Shown in pieces: positions 13,137 to 26,233 of a DNA stretch of 64,000 nt. The position numbers and the translations under genes were made by a program. Within the stretch, counting starts at the first letter, position 1, and each line of letters starts with the position of its first letter. Origin of the DNA: Channa striata (Eukaryota > Chordata > Actinopteri > Anabantiformes > Channidae); assembly GCA_033026295.1 (NCBI GenBank), contig CM065173.1, positions 11,408,517 through 11,472,516 on the forward strand. Direction: 5' to 3'. The notes beneath the pieces were generated by a model that saw only the letters and a program-made list of their open reading frames with translations, was not told the DNA's origin and did not search any database.

Positions 13137-14121
13137 CACGGCGCTTCAGTCTGGAAGCCATGTTTTATGTTTCATCAGCCAACAGTGCAGTGACCTAGTG
13201 TTGTGCAAAAAAATGTCTGAAGTGAAGAAGTCCTCTGAGACCCAGAGATCACGAAAGTGGCCTTCAACAAAAACATCAAGAGAAACCTTCTAGTTCTCCA
13301 TCCACCCACACAAGGCCGTCAGTCTCTGTGTGTTTATCTCTGATCTTTTCCTCTTGCTCACTGTTTAACTCCAACTTTTTTTTAAAATCAATTTCTCTGT
13401 GTGCGCCGTCATTACTGTACATGCCACTGCTCTAAAGGCTTCGCGCATACAGTACAGAGCACTCCCGTGCTTTATTTTTTTAATGGTGAAGTCTTTCCTG
13501 GAGGTTTGTCAAATCTAACTACGTTTCACCCTGCCTGTGCATAAGCAGCGCAGAAATCGAATCAGATAAAGGGAAAAAAAAAAAAACATAAATTTGGCTA
13601 CAACAAGCTCCTGGCTATGAATGTTGTACACCTTTTTTCTGCCATGACACAACCTCGCCTGCCTTTTCTCCCTCCTAACACTGTGATTTGCACAGTAAAC
13701 GTTCCCTCTCAGCAGAGTCGGCGATGGGTGGTGGTCGGAGGTACACAGACTGCCGCTGTGAGGCATGCTGGATAATATGGGTAATTTTCTGTGATGAACA
13801 GATAGGCCCGAGCTTCCGGAAACATACTCTCTGTGGCAACTGTCTGTAATTTGCATTTCCATTTCGCTGCAAATCCCCAGCAGAAAAATCCATCAGTTTT
13901 AATTTTGGTTACCGTAACTATGACAATTTATTCATTTACATTTCTATATTGTGACAAATATAAGAAACATTTACACAGGTTCCACTATATTTCTACCTGC
14001 CAAACTTCACATTAATTATTTTTCTTTTAGTAATTTTCCTTCTGATGTTACATTACAGGACACAAGCCTCAAAAAAACCGCCTCATGGCTGCAGTAGAGA
14101 GTATAACACATTTGTGTTTGG

Positions 14122-14148
14122 GTGTGTGTGTGTGTGTGTGTGTGTGTG
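14122..14148. repeat. (GT)13 microsatellite
   Basis: Uninterrupted GT run, followed by a second short GTGTGTG after GCTCAT. Confidence 0.97.
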
Positions 14149-15760
14149 CTCATGTGTGTGCCAAGTGAACTCAGTGGAAACAACAGCGGGAGACTCCTGT
14201 TTACTCCTCTTCCTCCTGTGAGTCTTTTTGTTCATTCAGAAAATACTGAAGAGTGAATTTCAGCGAGTAAAGTCAAAGTCTAGTTGGAAGCTTCCTCGTG
14301 GCTTCTATCCAATCAAAGTCCAAACAAGCCAATCGATGCCATTATTGCTCATAAGAGAAGCATCCATTTCCAAGAAAGGAGAGTATCATAAATGTCCTTC
14401 TTGTCCTGGGGTGAACTGCCATTTTACAGTGTCTACTAGAGAAACACTGGCTGTTCATTATTATTTACTAAAAGGCGCATGAAAAACAACGAGTCCCCCT
14501 CTGACTCTGACCTTTGACCTCCCTTACAGAGCAGGGCAAGGAGGATTGAATATTCTGACTGGAATCAATAAGTCCTGCACTTTTGAATGAAGAAACAGTG
14601 TATGTCCCCCAAGTTAACAGGAATTGTCTGAACAGCACCGTCTTCTATGTACCTTCAGAAATCAGACATTTTTTTTTTTAATGCTTTGTATATTTAAGAT
14701 TGAGCTAAAAACCCATAAACAAGGCTGGAAAACTGTTTCTGATAGAGCATAACTAATTACTGCGGTGACACTAATGAATGGGCTGCACATGCAAACAAAA
14801 AACACCCAACAAATAAGTGTTATGAGGCATAAAATCAGATTGGGTTCATGTTTAAAGCTGTCAACCTCCATAACGTTTAACAAATTCAATTTTTCTAAAA
14901 GAATATATAAAAATAGATGAAGGATTAAAAGAAAATCGTTAATTAGCTGACAGTTAAATACTCTTTTCCTATCAGCAGCAGTTTCATTTTAACGTTTCGC
15001 TGCCATTAGCAGTTCCTGCAGGCACAGGTCCACTTCCTGTAGTGGCAGACGAACACAGAGCTGCTCAGAGGTTAACAGGGTGGTTGTTGTAGCACAATTT
15101 AGAAGATAATTTTACAGTACAACACCATAGCATAAAATAAGACAGAGGTGGAAAAATCTGTGACTATAATAAATAATAATCTTTTCTTGGAAAGCTCTTC
15201 TCAACACTGTGATGTTTGGCTCACCTCATGTTCTTAGATAAGGATGCTCTGCAAGTCCCTGAAGAGAAAAATTACCGATACAAACTATTTATTGTGTGGG
15301 GGGGACATACTAAATAGCAATAAAAATTCTTCACATGACAAATTAAAGGGAGAATTATTTTTTACAAAGGAAGGTTTATATGCTGCACTATTGTTGTGGT
15401 CAGTAGAGAGTGACCATGAAATAAAATCTATACACAACATAAGTTTCAAAGTCATATCTGTGGCCTGGACATTTTTACCTGTTAAGAAAACAAATTGTTA
15501 GTGAGGTCGTTCAGAGGACACAGGGAAAGTAAACTGTAATCAGTACAGAAGAATATAAAAAAACTCCCTTAATCTTACTTCGGGGAAGATTGTGAGTTAT
15601 GAATTCTAAAAACTCTCTGAAAAAAACTAAATGATATCCCGGAGATAAAGTGTCTTAGACATGGCTGCCAGAGTGAATACTGTAAATTCTGCCAGATTTC
15701 AAGATGAGAGTGTCTGTGTGTCTGTGATAATAAGTGGTAGCTTGTAAGGCTGTAAGGTCA

Positions 15761-15807
15761 GAGGGAGAGAGAGAGAGAGACAGAGAGAGAAACAGAGAGA
15801 GAGAGAC
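15761..15807. repeat. (GA)n microsatellite, interrupted
   Basis: GA units with CAGA and AACAGA interruptions. The minus-strand frame over it gives an SLSL run and is not a gene. Confidence 0.95.
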
Positions 15808-17159
15808 CCAAACTGGGAGATAGACATAATCATAGCTGACAGATGGAGACGAGCCTTTTTTCCTGGCTCTTCCACGGTATTCTGTTATCATCGCAGTGTG
15901 GGTGTGATATAACATCCTCCATTCAATATCCCAATAATAACACAGTTCCAACACACACAACCTCCATTCACCAACTCTGACCATAAAGATATCCATCATA
16001 CAGAGATCAATAGAGCTCTAAAGTTTATTGGCAACACAACTCACACTGGATGGAAGTTTACCTGCAAGAATTCAAGCACGTTAACCTGTGCTGGTAAAAT
16101 GGAACGTCTGCATTAAATAAATGACAGTTTACAGACACAACTGCAAGTTGTGTTTAGTGCGAATCAGCAACCGCTCCAAGCCAACGAACCAAACAGAGAA
16201 AAAGTGGTGATGCTAAACCTTTCACGGGCTAAACATCAGCATGTCACTTTCCAGACTTCAAACACAAAAGTTCAATTGGAAATTATTTCATAATAAATTA
16301 ATGACAAAAATGAGGGGGAAATAATAAAAAGTTCTAAAAATTAAAATTCATATTTAAAAAAGTGCGAGTGCAGAAAAGGACAAGAGATCCATTGCATTTT
16401 AAAATCATTAACAGGATGAGGATAAAGTGTTACTTCATAGTGTTGGTACACTGAGATTTCACACACTTCTTAATTGTGCTAATTGTGCATCACACACATT
16501 TCATTGTGGATTAGCAGTGTAAAAGGCACAGGCATGCAGATGTTTTTCAATTCACGTCAAAAGTGTTGAGGTTTTTTTACAGCATGAATGTCAAACCCAA
16601 GAAGATTAAACTAACCACTGCGTCATTTAGGAAAAAAAATGGTACAGGCCTTAAGATGAGGGCCGGATTGAGGTGGATGGTTTTTCCAACCTTGTCCCTA
16701 CTATGCACCTAAAGACAAAAGCTGATTACATATTTATAGAGAATATAATAACTGGGTTTATTATGATCTGGTTGAAAATGCTTTTTGAATGAATGGAAAA
16801 TTAAACTATTTATTTTATTTACTGTCATCAACATATCCTTATTATGTTAATAGAAAAATGTAATTGGTTTCAATAACGTCCAACAATAACATAATAATGT
16901 AATGACCCAGAAACATATCCTTCAAGACACAACTGATAGATGCTCTCATGCTGTCATGCCCTCCTACTAGTATCACTATGAAATGAAAACAATTGACAAA
17001 AAAGTCTCTATGTTACAGAATGACAGATGACTTTTGCAATATGGGAGATAAAGCAGAATTAAATCAAATTAAAACACTTTTCTGTGCTGACAAAGTGACA
17101 CTTTAGCAGAAGGAACTCTCCATTCGTTCTGTCATGTTATCTGTCTGCTCCAGTAATAC

Positions 17160-17230
17160 TTTAATAATAACTTATTTACATAGCACTTATCTAAAAGCAT
17201 AATTGACACAGTGCTTCACAGTCTATTGGT
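17160..17230. repeat. Possible dispersed-repeat fragment
   Basis: TTATTTACATAGCACTTATC followed by GTGCTTCACA resembles the start of a common fish repeat with a TTTATATAGCAC block and an AAGTGCTTTACA block. It is short and diverged, so this is a weak call. Confidence 0.35.
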
Positions 17231-20200
17231 GGAGCTGTCTGGACTGCACTGATTAAATCGCAGAGGATGAAATGCAGTCAAATAATGAAAAGGAACACTG
17301 TGACATTTTGGATAAAACACTTTGTTTTGTTACCAGCAGTTAGATGAGAAGGTCACTGTCACTTTCATCTCAGGCCGTTCAATATGAAAACAGTTCCAAC
17401 ACTTGTTTAGCCTGACTTTCAACAACTCTGGTTCTGGTCTACTCTGATTTGCCAAAACATTAATACCACCTAGTGACACTGATGCTGAACAAGGGTCGAC
17501 ATGGGAACAGTTGCGCGCAGAGTCAGGTGTTAATCCACCTTCAATATCAGCAGACGATTAACTGATGTCGAAACATCAATAATCTTCTTGCTGCCACACT
17601 GGGTCAAGCTGGGTTCCAGCGATGTTTGGTCTGCTGCTGTGTGAACTCACGTTAATATGTTTGATACCTGTGAGGGTCCCTGCAAACATGCTACACGCTA
17701 CAGTCATGAGCCGTGACCGTCAGTGACGAAAAATCAATCTAATTCAAACAGCACCACCACACTGTTCGTTAATACGTGCAGCATGACACTTCTGCCGTCG
17801 TGGGTGATTTCTCTCTATTTGACTATGTATGATTCACTCTCATTTCAGGTTGGGTCCAATTATCCTCACATCAATCACGGCTGTCCTCAGGTCTCCTGTG
17901 AATAGGCTGTTATTTTTTGAAAAATGACATGTGCATCATGTTCAGGCCCAGATTTGGGACCTGTGAAGAACTCACGTCATGCTAGTCATGGTGAGATTAG
18001 TTGCAATCTGCAAATATGACAGTAGGCAGCTGTTTTTGGACCTGCTTTTTTTTTTTTAATAAAAATGTCTGTAATGCTTCCTCTCGTGTGCTAAGGTGTT
18101 GTGGGCTCAACTTGCCTTTCAACATCTATTGGCTAAACACCCAGAGATGAAACGGATAGCAATCTTGTCATCTATGTCCAAACATGACAGCAAACAAGCT
18201 TTCATAAAAAGAAAGAATTTCTTTAATAATTAAAATGGAACTGGGACAACTTTTGATAATTTAGAACCGCATGAAGTCCAAGTGAAAATAGAAAGACCCT
18301 TCCCAAAAAAACAAAAAACTTAACTAAACCTAAGTAAACCCTGACATGTGACTGACAATATGGGAGCATGTACAACTTTATAATATAGCTCGCATAAAGG
18401 CTCAGGCATGAAGTCATGCATTTGCGTGTGTTGAGTATCCTGCATTCAGGGTGGCTCAGAACATTCGCAAAGCTCAAAGCTAACAGACTGGAAACATGAC
18501 TGTGCATCTCTTACCAGATAACCCATGGATTATGAATGGAGTTCAGTAAAGGTCAGGTTTGCTGCTAGGAGGCCTCCTTTCAGCTGCCGGTTTAAGTGCA
18601 GGTAAAACAGAGGGTGGCCATAACTCAGGCTGCACTCAGCAGTCAGCTCTGATTGACCTGTGATTTCCTCTTCATAAATGGTTCAAGGCAAAACACAGAC
18701 AGAGATGGTGGGAGTGGAGTTAGGAAAACATGAGGTGGTAGAAGAACTTCAAACGGAATCGTTTTATCCTGCCTGACAAAGTGTCTGTCTGTTTGCAGAT
18801 GAATAATAGTGAGATCCTCTGAGACAAAACTGATTTCTTTATGAGCCTGGAGATTATATAATGGAGATTTGTTCTGAACTGAGACATGCGTCATGATAAA
18901 AAAAAAAAAAAAACTCTGCTCTCACCAAATGACTGATTGCACAGAAAATGAAACTTTTGGTTGTATCCTTTTTAAACTAGAAGTGTTAACGGAAAAGCTT
19001 AATTTAAGTCCTTAATATAACCAGTCCCATGTGGTTTAAACTGAGGGCTTTATTTTATTGATTCCCTAAAAGAAAAGTGCTTAAAGTTTTATTGTACTCC
19101 ACTCGGCACGTAGCACAACCCAGCTCATTATGCACACACACACAAAATATATTTTTTTGTAATTTATGAAGAAATGCATTCCTTAAAATAATGTTCGTAT
19201 AAAAAATAGAAATGCTATCTAAACACATAGCGTTATTTTTTGCATCTTGGAGTTACTGCTTCCATGGCTGATGATCGATTTAACATCATGATCAGATGTA
19301 AAGCCCCACAACCACAAATAAACAATCTGTATAGAGCCATAAGAGGTGAAGTCCTGGTTAATAATTCATTTAATAAAAATGTTGAAATTCCCTTTCACAT
19401 TATAAATCCCATCATCATCGTTTTTTTAGCTCGTCAGTGCCACGGTGGACATGAAACAGTGAAAGCTCTCCGCTCTCTGGAAAGCAAATGAGCAGCATGT
19501 GCTTCAGCGTGGCGGTGGGTTACAGTGGCTGACTCAGCTGTAATGAGACATTAATGAAGACGTTGGGTAATTTGGGCTGGCGAGGGAGGGAGGGAGGGGA
19601 GAGGAGGGAAGGAAGGTGAACTAGGGAAAGAGAGGAGAAGGAAGCAGAGGCAAAGGTAGGGAAGCGGCAGCTGCTTTCCCAGATGATCGGCGAGGGGACA
19701 CACAGCTGTCCTCTTCACTCAGCTCCCCTCCCTCTCCATTTCCTCTGAGATGAGGAGGGAGGAGAGTCACTTTCCGGAAACCACTTCGGCAAAATGACTT
19801 TAATGAAGATACATTACAACGAAGCCCTAATCCTTTGTTGGAACACACATTAAGTCCCCATGTGGACTTCTCCCTCTCAACATGTGGGCAAGTGTTTCCC
19901 ACCGTCTCCATCACCCTGGACAGTTCCTCACTGCATTGGTAATGTTTATGATGCTCTTGAAGGAAGAGCTGGGAGAGGCTGTTGTGAGCAATAAATACCA
20001 ATGAAGTGTGACAGCAATGGGCAGCAACTTCCACAGACATTTATCTTTAATGTGGGCTGAGACATTACGACGGAGGCATGTATGAAAACACAAATGGAAA
20101 GCATGTGTTATGGACGACAAATAAAATTTACCAAGGAGAGAGAGGAGACTAATAACAGATGGAGAACGAGACAGATGAGGTACTGCTTATGCTATAAATG

Positions 20201-22489
20201 AGAAATTGACTGAAAGTAATGTTGTCAATGCAGAATACAATAGTGGTCCAAGGTTGAAGTCATGTTGTAAAATAATAACAGCTTGATGCTCATGTCATGC
20301 ATTTAGTGAAAAGGAAAAACAGGTGGCGTTAGGAAGGAAGCCCGTTTCAGTCAGCTTTACCTCGTCTGAAGTAAAGTACGAACAAAACCTTTAGCGTTAT
20401 TTACTGCTTATGTGTGTTTGCGTGAATGTTGAGTGTTTTTCCTCAGACAGAATCAACTCAGTTTATGAATATATCATAAAAAAGCAACCCTACCACAACT
20501 TTACACAAATCCAGAAACAATCTACAGACATTTTGTAATGTATCTTTTCCTTTAAGCTGTAACGATTGTTACTTGTTGGATAACAAACTGACAGGCTACG
20601 ATCAAATATGATTTGGATCTTTCTCCCTGATGTAAACTTAATGGCCCCTGATATGTGATGTAAGAAAGAGGGAGTTAAAGTCACGCCACTCTGCAAACAT
20701 GCAGCCCTCACTGTTTAAGGTGGCCCAAAATGCCAGATTCATAAAACATTTTCTAAAGTTGAAAACATTTGTCTGTGCAAAGGTTGAATTGTAAATTGAT
20801 TGTTAAATTAATGGTTGCGATCGTGACAGTGACTTTCAGGAGACACTGGTTAAGTGACTACAGTAACAGACTTAACCTGGTTTTACTTTTGAACTCTGGA
20901 CACTGTCAGAAGAAATCAGCCATGGACATTGCCCAGAGACGGAGTCAGGAGAATGTCAGAACTCCAGGCATGAGAACGGCTCAAGTATTTAAGTGAAGTC
21001 ATTTGAAACGTCAAGGCTAATAGTTTCTGTAAGTGCGAGGTTAAATAGCTCCCAGGTTTTCACTAATCCTGCTTTCTGGAAAAGATAACCCACATTTCGT
21101 CAGTAACCAACAAAGTGAGTTCAAATGCTCTTGCAGATTGTTCCTGTAAACTTACTAAGGTCCTGATTACAGTCTGTGGCCCAAACACACAGTAAGCTTA
21201 ATGTTGAACATACATTTGCTCCTATGTCGACTTTTTTAATCCAATATATGGATATGAGGGTGTCCGCAAAATGTGGACACTTCTGGAATATCCAAAGATG
21301 TTGTTAAGAACCAGACCAACAGGTTCAACAGGAGTTTAACATCGGCGATCGACTAACTCGGTGTGTAAAGTAATGATCACTTTTAAATGATGCTACTGAC
21401 GTCTGATAAAAAAAAAGAAAAGAAAACAGAAGGTGTCATGCATTAGTCCTTATCTGTTTGCGTATAAGTTCTGATTGGAGCACAAAATTGAAAATCAAAA
21501 AACAAATCTTCCTTTTTGGTTTTAGAAGGAAACATTTCTAAAACAGGTGTTTTTTATTCTGTGTGTCATTTGTTAATTGTTTTGAAAATAAAACCAAAAA
21601 TCTAAGTTTAGCATGTCAAGGCCTTTAGCAGTGGTGCAGGTGGCTCTGTTTGTAATACGTTGGATATTTGCATAAAGGTTTTTTTTTCTCATGTGCACTG
21701 AGTGTGTTCACACATTTTTAGTCACAGGTGGACTGTCTGCAGTAACTGTTATTATTCAGATTTAATGATTTTCCTTTTAGAAAATATAGGGCAGCATAAA
21801 TGTAACACTTCTTGTGAGGCTTTGCAAATGAATGTAGATTAGTTAAAAGGATAGTTACGAAAGCAATTTGAGAGACTAATTTCTCACAAACAGAGCAGTC
21901 AAAATACAATTTCTGACTGACAGATAATACCAGCTCCTCTAAATTCAATGATGCAGAAAAACCCTCAGAGGGAATTCAGCACTTATATATGATACGGCAA
22001 AGTAATAACTTCAATTTGATCATAACAAAGACAAATTTTTTACAGCAAACATAAAATGACAGTATATTCTTTTAAAAAAGGAGCAGGGGCTGCTGATATG
22101 TATATTTAATTTTACTGCTGCGTTTATTATGCTGCAATTTAACATTTTTGATTTTGGGTGTAGTCATATCCACTTAAGTCACAATCCTGAACAAACAAAA
22201 GTCAACTCTGAGGCCTGAGAACTGTGGTTTTAGTTCTTTGAGGGAATATAGGATGTTAGTGTGTTTACATTTCCTGACTTTAAGTCTGCTATACAGAGCG
22301 AACCAGCATGCTTGACTTATGTTATATGCCAAAACACTTGTACCACAGTATGTGCTGTTTATTTTCAGCTGCTGACCCATTGTGACCTGAGCAAAGCCAA
22401 TACATTATAAATGTATTTCTGTGGATTCAAACCAAGCCCTCTGCTAGCTGTTTTTATAGCAGTAGTTCTGCATTTTAGAAAAACTGTAC

Positions 22490-22570
22490 ACTAGTGTTGT
22501 AGTCAAGACCACCTTAACCGAGACCAAGTCAAGTCCAAGACCTTAGTTTATCGAGACCAAGACCACTTAA
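22490..22570. repeat. Dispersed GAGACCAAG-type repeat fragment
   Basis: Imperfect units of AGACCAAG/AAGTCCAAGACC (GTAGTCAAGACCACCTTAAC, then CGAGACCAAGTCAAG, then ATCGAGACCAAGACCAC) match a familiar fish dispersed repeat built from such units. It sits just ahead of the segment shared with 8561-8614. Confidence 0.55.
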
Positions 22571-22643
22571 GAATTTTCTGTTAATTCGGAATTCAGTTTT
22601 TAGGTTACGACTGTCAGAAAGTTAATAATTCTACTATGTGTTT

Positions 22644-22692
22644 ATTATTGAGGTCAAAGTGGGAAGTCGAGTCTATTATAAGAAGAGGTGGT
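22644..22692 (+). repeat. Segment shared with 8561-8614 (copy 2)
   Basis: ATTATTGAGGTCAAAGTGGG, then a variable centre, then ATAAGAAGAGGTGGTT. It matches 8561-8614 in order and orientation, with a slightly shorter centre. Confidence 0.55.
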
Positions 22693-23139
22693 TAATAGCT
22701 AATAATAATTAGAACATCATATTATGCTCTGAACAGTACTGCAGGCAGCATGGAGTGTTCATGTTGAAGCTGAACACACGCTAAATATGTCACCAACTGA
22801 AACTAATAAACTTGTTACGTGCACAGTCTGATAATATGTATAGCTAATATTGGCAAAATCTCTTCAGCTAAGGAATGAAGATATGTTTAAAGGTTTTTCT
22901 ATAGAGGCACATTAGTATACTATATCATCTATACTATATTATCAGGTTTCCTTACTGTAGCCTGCTTCTTTAGTATCTCTGTTTAGTTAATAAATGCATC
23001 ACTGCAAAAAGGACACAACTACTAATTCAAATCTTCTGTTTGACTGACGGATGTTTAATGTGTATAAAATTGTAATACAAAGTTTAATATACTGTAGTTT
23101 TAATAGTATAACATGTGAAAAGTCAACCTTTTTATTAAT

Positions 23140-23920
23140 TATTGATAAATTCACCAAGTGCGTTACAAAATGCAAAAGAAAAATTAAATACAGAAATTAA
23201 GACATAAAAACTAAATAAAAACACAAGAAGGATGCAACCATAAAAGCCCAGTCAGCTAAAAGCTTAAAAAAAGTAGTTTTTTCAGTTGTTTTTTAAAGGA
23301 ATTGGCAGAATCAGCCACATGCAGAGACAGGGCCTTCCACAGCCTGGTAACTGAAAAGAAATATCCCCCCGAGTTTTAAATTGGGTTTTTGTGACAACAA
23401 GCAGATTTTGTCCTGATGACCTCATAAGGGGTCAACAGGTCGGAATGTACTCATGGGCTTGGCCATGAAGGGCTCTATAAGAGAACACAAGAAGTTTAAA
23501 ATCTGTTCCATATTTCATTGTAACCAGTGAGGGGAGTATAAAACCAGTGTGATGTGGGTTCTTCTGCTGGTTCCTGTTTAAAGCCTTGCTGCTGAGGTTT
23601 GGACGATCTGAAGACGATTTATAGTATGTTTGTTAAAACATAGGCCAAATGAGATAAGCATGATTGATCATCTCTAAATCTACACTGGACAACATTTTCC
23701 TCACTTTTGAAATATTCCGTAGATGAAAAAAAGACACATACTTAAAGCGCTGAAAAATCTGAGCAAGAGGGGTCAGGTACAATTAAAAATAACAAAAGGC
23801 CTAAAACCGAACCCTGTGGTACTCCACATGACAAAGGCATTGAGTCAGACATGATCTGGTTTATCGCAACAGAATAAGTTCTATCAGTAAGATACAATTT
23901 AAAAAAATGAAGTACAGAGC
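23140..23920. repeat. Old dispersed repeat, about 0.8 kb, class uncertain
   Basis: The order of blocks is typical of a long fish repeat: TTCCACAGCCTGGTAACTGA, CTGATGACCTCATAAGGGG, GGCTTGGCCATGAAGGGCTC, AACCAGTGAGGGGAGTATA and AACCCTGTGGTACTCCACAT. No open frame runs across it. I recognise it as a recurrent genomic repeat but cannot name the superfamily. Edges are approximate. Confidence 0.5.
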
Positions 23921-24120
23921 TAGAAAAACCTCCTTTATGTGGAATACCGTGTACCGATCATATTTGATAGCAGCCGACACACAATCATCAACATATTTCC
24001 TAAAACAATCACAAATGCGTGAGAAAGCAAAGAAGGAGCGACAGCAAAGCTGAACACAGGTGTCATCTTGTGGATGTTATTCATAGGAAACAGAAAAAAC
24101 AACTAGTCTCTATGGAATTG

Positions 24121-24340
24121 TAAATGGTCTGCACTTGTAAAGCGCTTTCACATGGCTTCACATTCACCCATTTACACTCACAATCACGCAAACACCAATG
24201 GGGGAGCTGGCCTGCTCTTACTAGGAGCAATCAAGTTGTGGTTCAGTGTTTTGCTCAAGGGCTATTTTAACATGAGACTGGAGGAGCCAGGGATCAAACC
24301 AACAACCCCAGTATTGATGGATGACTGCTCAAATGCCCAA
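24121..24340 (-). mobile_element. tRNA-headed SINE copy, reverse orientation
   Basis: Reverse complement of the same family as the copy at 34331-34584. The tail (AAATGGTCTGCACTTGTAA on the plus strand) is at 24123-24141, the AAGCGCTTT block at 24140-24148, and the B-box-like sequence at 24290-24300 (GGGATCAAACC on the plus strand). The A-box end is decayed. A small open frame at 24152-24361 lies wholly inside this repeat and is not a gene. Confidence 0.8.
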
Positions 24341-24574
24341 TGTGTAGTAAGTAGTATATGAAGTAAAATGTAGTAAAGTTTAGATGACCACGTCCTTTAA
24401 ATACATAAAAGTAGACAATTATACGCATAAAAACTAATCAAATCTGCTTTCAAGTAGTTTTGAAGGTTCAGAAATGTGTTTATTATAAAGGAAAGAAATG
24501 AAAACTAGTTAGTTTTTTCGAGTGTTACTGTTGTAGACGGACTGATTGTGGTTGTGGCCTTTGCAGCTGCTGGT

Positions 24575-24660
24575 AGTCCGATTTTAACACCTTTGGGCAG
24601 AGCCAGGCCGCTGTACTCTCCTGTCTTTCAGCTGTGACAACAGGATGGTCTCATTAATTC
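24575..24660. repeat. Short dispersed-repeat fragment
   Basis: The CACCTTTGGGCAGAGCCAGG block followed by CTGTCTTTCAG resembles a common fish repeat whose usual form has GGACAGAGCCAGGCTAGC. Only this part is conserved. Confidence 0.4.
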
Positions 24661-26198
24661 ATATTTAATGTACGGACACGAAAATGGTTCAAATCTGTGA
24701 ATACATGCGTTTACATTTTTCACCTTCACCAAGGTTTGTATGTGTTGAGTGAATGTAAATTGAGCCAATCAGGAGAAACCTAGTCAATACAGTGGGGGTG
24801 GGCGAGGATTACTAACACTAGTGACTGGTTTCAAACATGCAACACCTTAAAGGGGTTACCACATCCACTGCAAACACCATGTGCTTCAGATGAACTTTGT
24901 ACAGTCAGACAGGGATGACTTATCAGCCCTAGGGGCGCCACACAGGAATGAAAACCATGCATGGTAATCCTCCAGACACATTTGGCATTTTAAAACCTTT
25001 ACTTAAGCAGAAAAGTGAAGTAACAGCAGATCCTTAATTAAAACTGCCTGGGGGAGTAGAGTCAGAGGAGGGAAAACTCCAAACGTTCAAACACTGACGC
25101 ATCTGCAGCTGCCCGCCACCACGAGTACAACTGCTCCAGCGCTGATGCTCACCGGCTTGCTTAGAGGCACTTAAGGGCAGTGGAGGGGGAGGAAACACTG
25201 TTGCTCATCTGTCTTCCTACACACATTTTACAGCCAGTCTGTGAACTGCAGCCAACAGAAAAAAAAAGGTTCTGTAACCTTTAGGCAGAGGTTTCTCCCA
25301 CCTGTAAACACGTAGGCAGCTGTATCTTACTTATAGTATATCTTCCGAGAGCAGACATGTCAAAAACAAATAGTTCCCGCACTAAAGTTTTGAGAAATGC
25401 TTCTGACACGCTGGAGTGTCAACATAAATCTCATAAACTCAAGTGTTTCACGAGCTGCGGCAAAGAAAGTCCCACACCAATCTATTCACCGTGCACTACA
25501 ATGGATCTTTGTGTGGCACCTTGCGACCCGTTTGGCAGGATGCAGCGTGTTTTCTCTGGTACCTGGCACAAGCTGCTGTCCAGTCACGCTTATCGAAGTC
25601 ATCCCCCAGGCCGCTCATGGCTGTCGCCCAGACGCTGGGGGTCTGACATGGGCATCGCCATGGAGTTTGAATTAATGGTCAGGTTATGGTTCCCATCTGG
25701 AAAGACAACGAGAATGTGGGATTTAAATTCCCTTCTCGGGTCATTATTCAGCTACTAGAAAAGACGTGCCGTGATTTGATGGGTGAAAGGAGAGTTCAAG
25801 GTCAAAATCAGAATTACATATAACAGGTGCCAGATCATGGGCTTTCTTTTATGACAAAATCTCTGTATCTTATTGACACGAGTGCTTTGTGATCTCCACC
25901 CTCATTTTAATTCTGCTTTCTGTTACAGGAGAAAGAGCAATGAGGCAATTGTGACCCTGCTGTCACTGACTGTGTTTGAACTTTTACAACACTATTTTTT
26001 ATTCATGATCTTTCATGTCTTTATTGAACAAGTCGTTTAAAAATTTAAAGTGACGGTGGAAAAAGTCATGGCAACACTAGGAACCCTTATGTCCAACATC
26101 ACCTGGAGTCACGCTTTAGCAAAGATGGTGTCCAGTCGTGAAAGAAGAACAGAGGTGTAGTTTTGAGCTACCTTGACTTATCGAAGCAATTTAGCAAA

Positions 26199-26200
<2 letters not shown>

Positions 26201-26230
<30 letters not shown>
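26201..26230. repeat. (AT)15 microsatellite
   Basis: Thirty bases of perfect AT, self-complementary and likely variable in length between individuals. Confidence 0.97.

Positions 26231-26233
<3 letters not shown>

Larger units (their letters stand above)
7751..22489. other. Long gene-free stretch
   Basis: About 14.7 kb with simple repeats, the short shared segment at 8561-8614, a weak repeat at 17160-17230, a CpG-dense patch at 9925-10050, an X-box motif at 13123-13136 and a GA-rich run at 19585-19660. Open frames are all under 155 codons and none resembles a known protein. Confidence 0.6.

Noticed and set aside
12880..13293. 137-codon open frame on the plus strand
   Set aside because: No domain, no splice sites in support, and the X-box within it suggests regulatory rather than coding sequence.
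19621..20040. 139-codon minus-strand open frame
   Set aside because: Its C-terminal part is a translation of a GA-rich run; the rest shows no domain.
25357..25758. 133-codon open frame, possible gene
   Set aside because: Three overlapping open frames of similar quality and no recognisable motif; kept only as a candidate conserved island.
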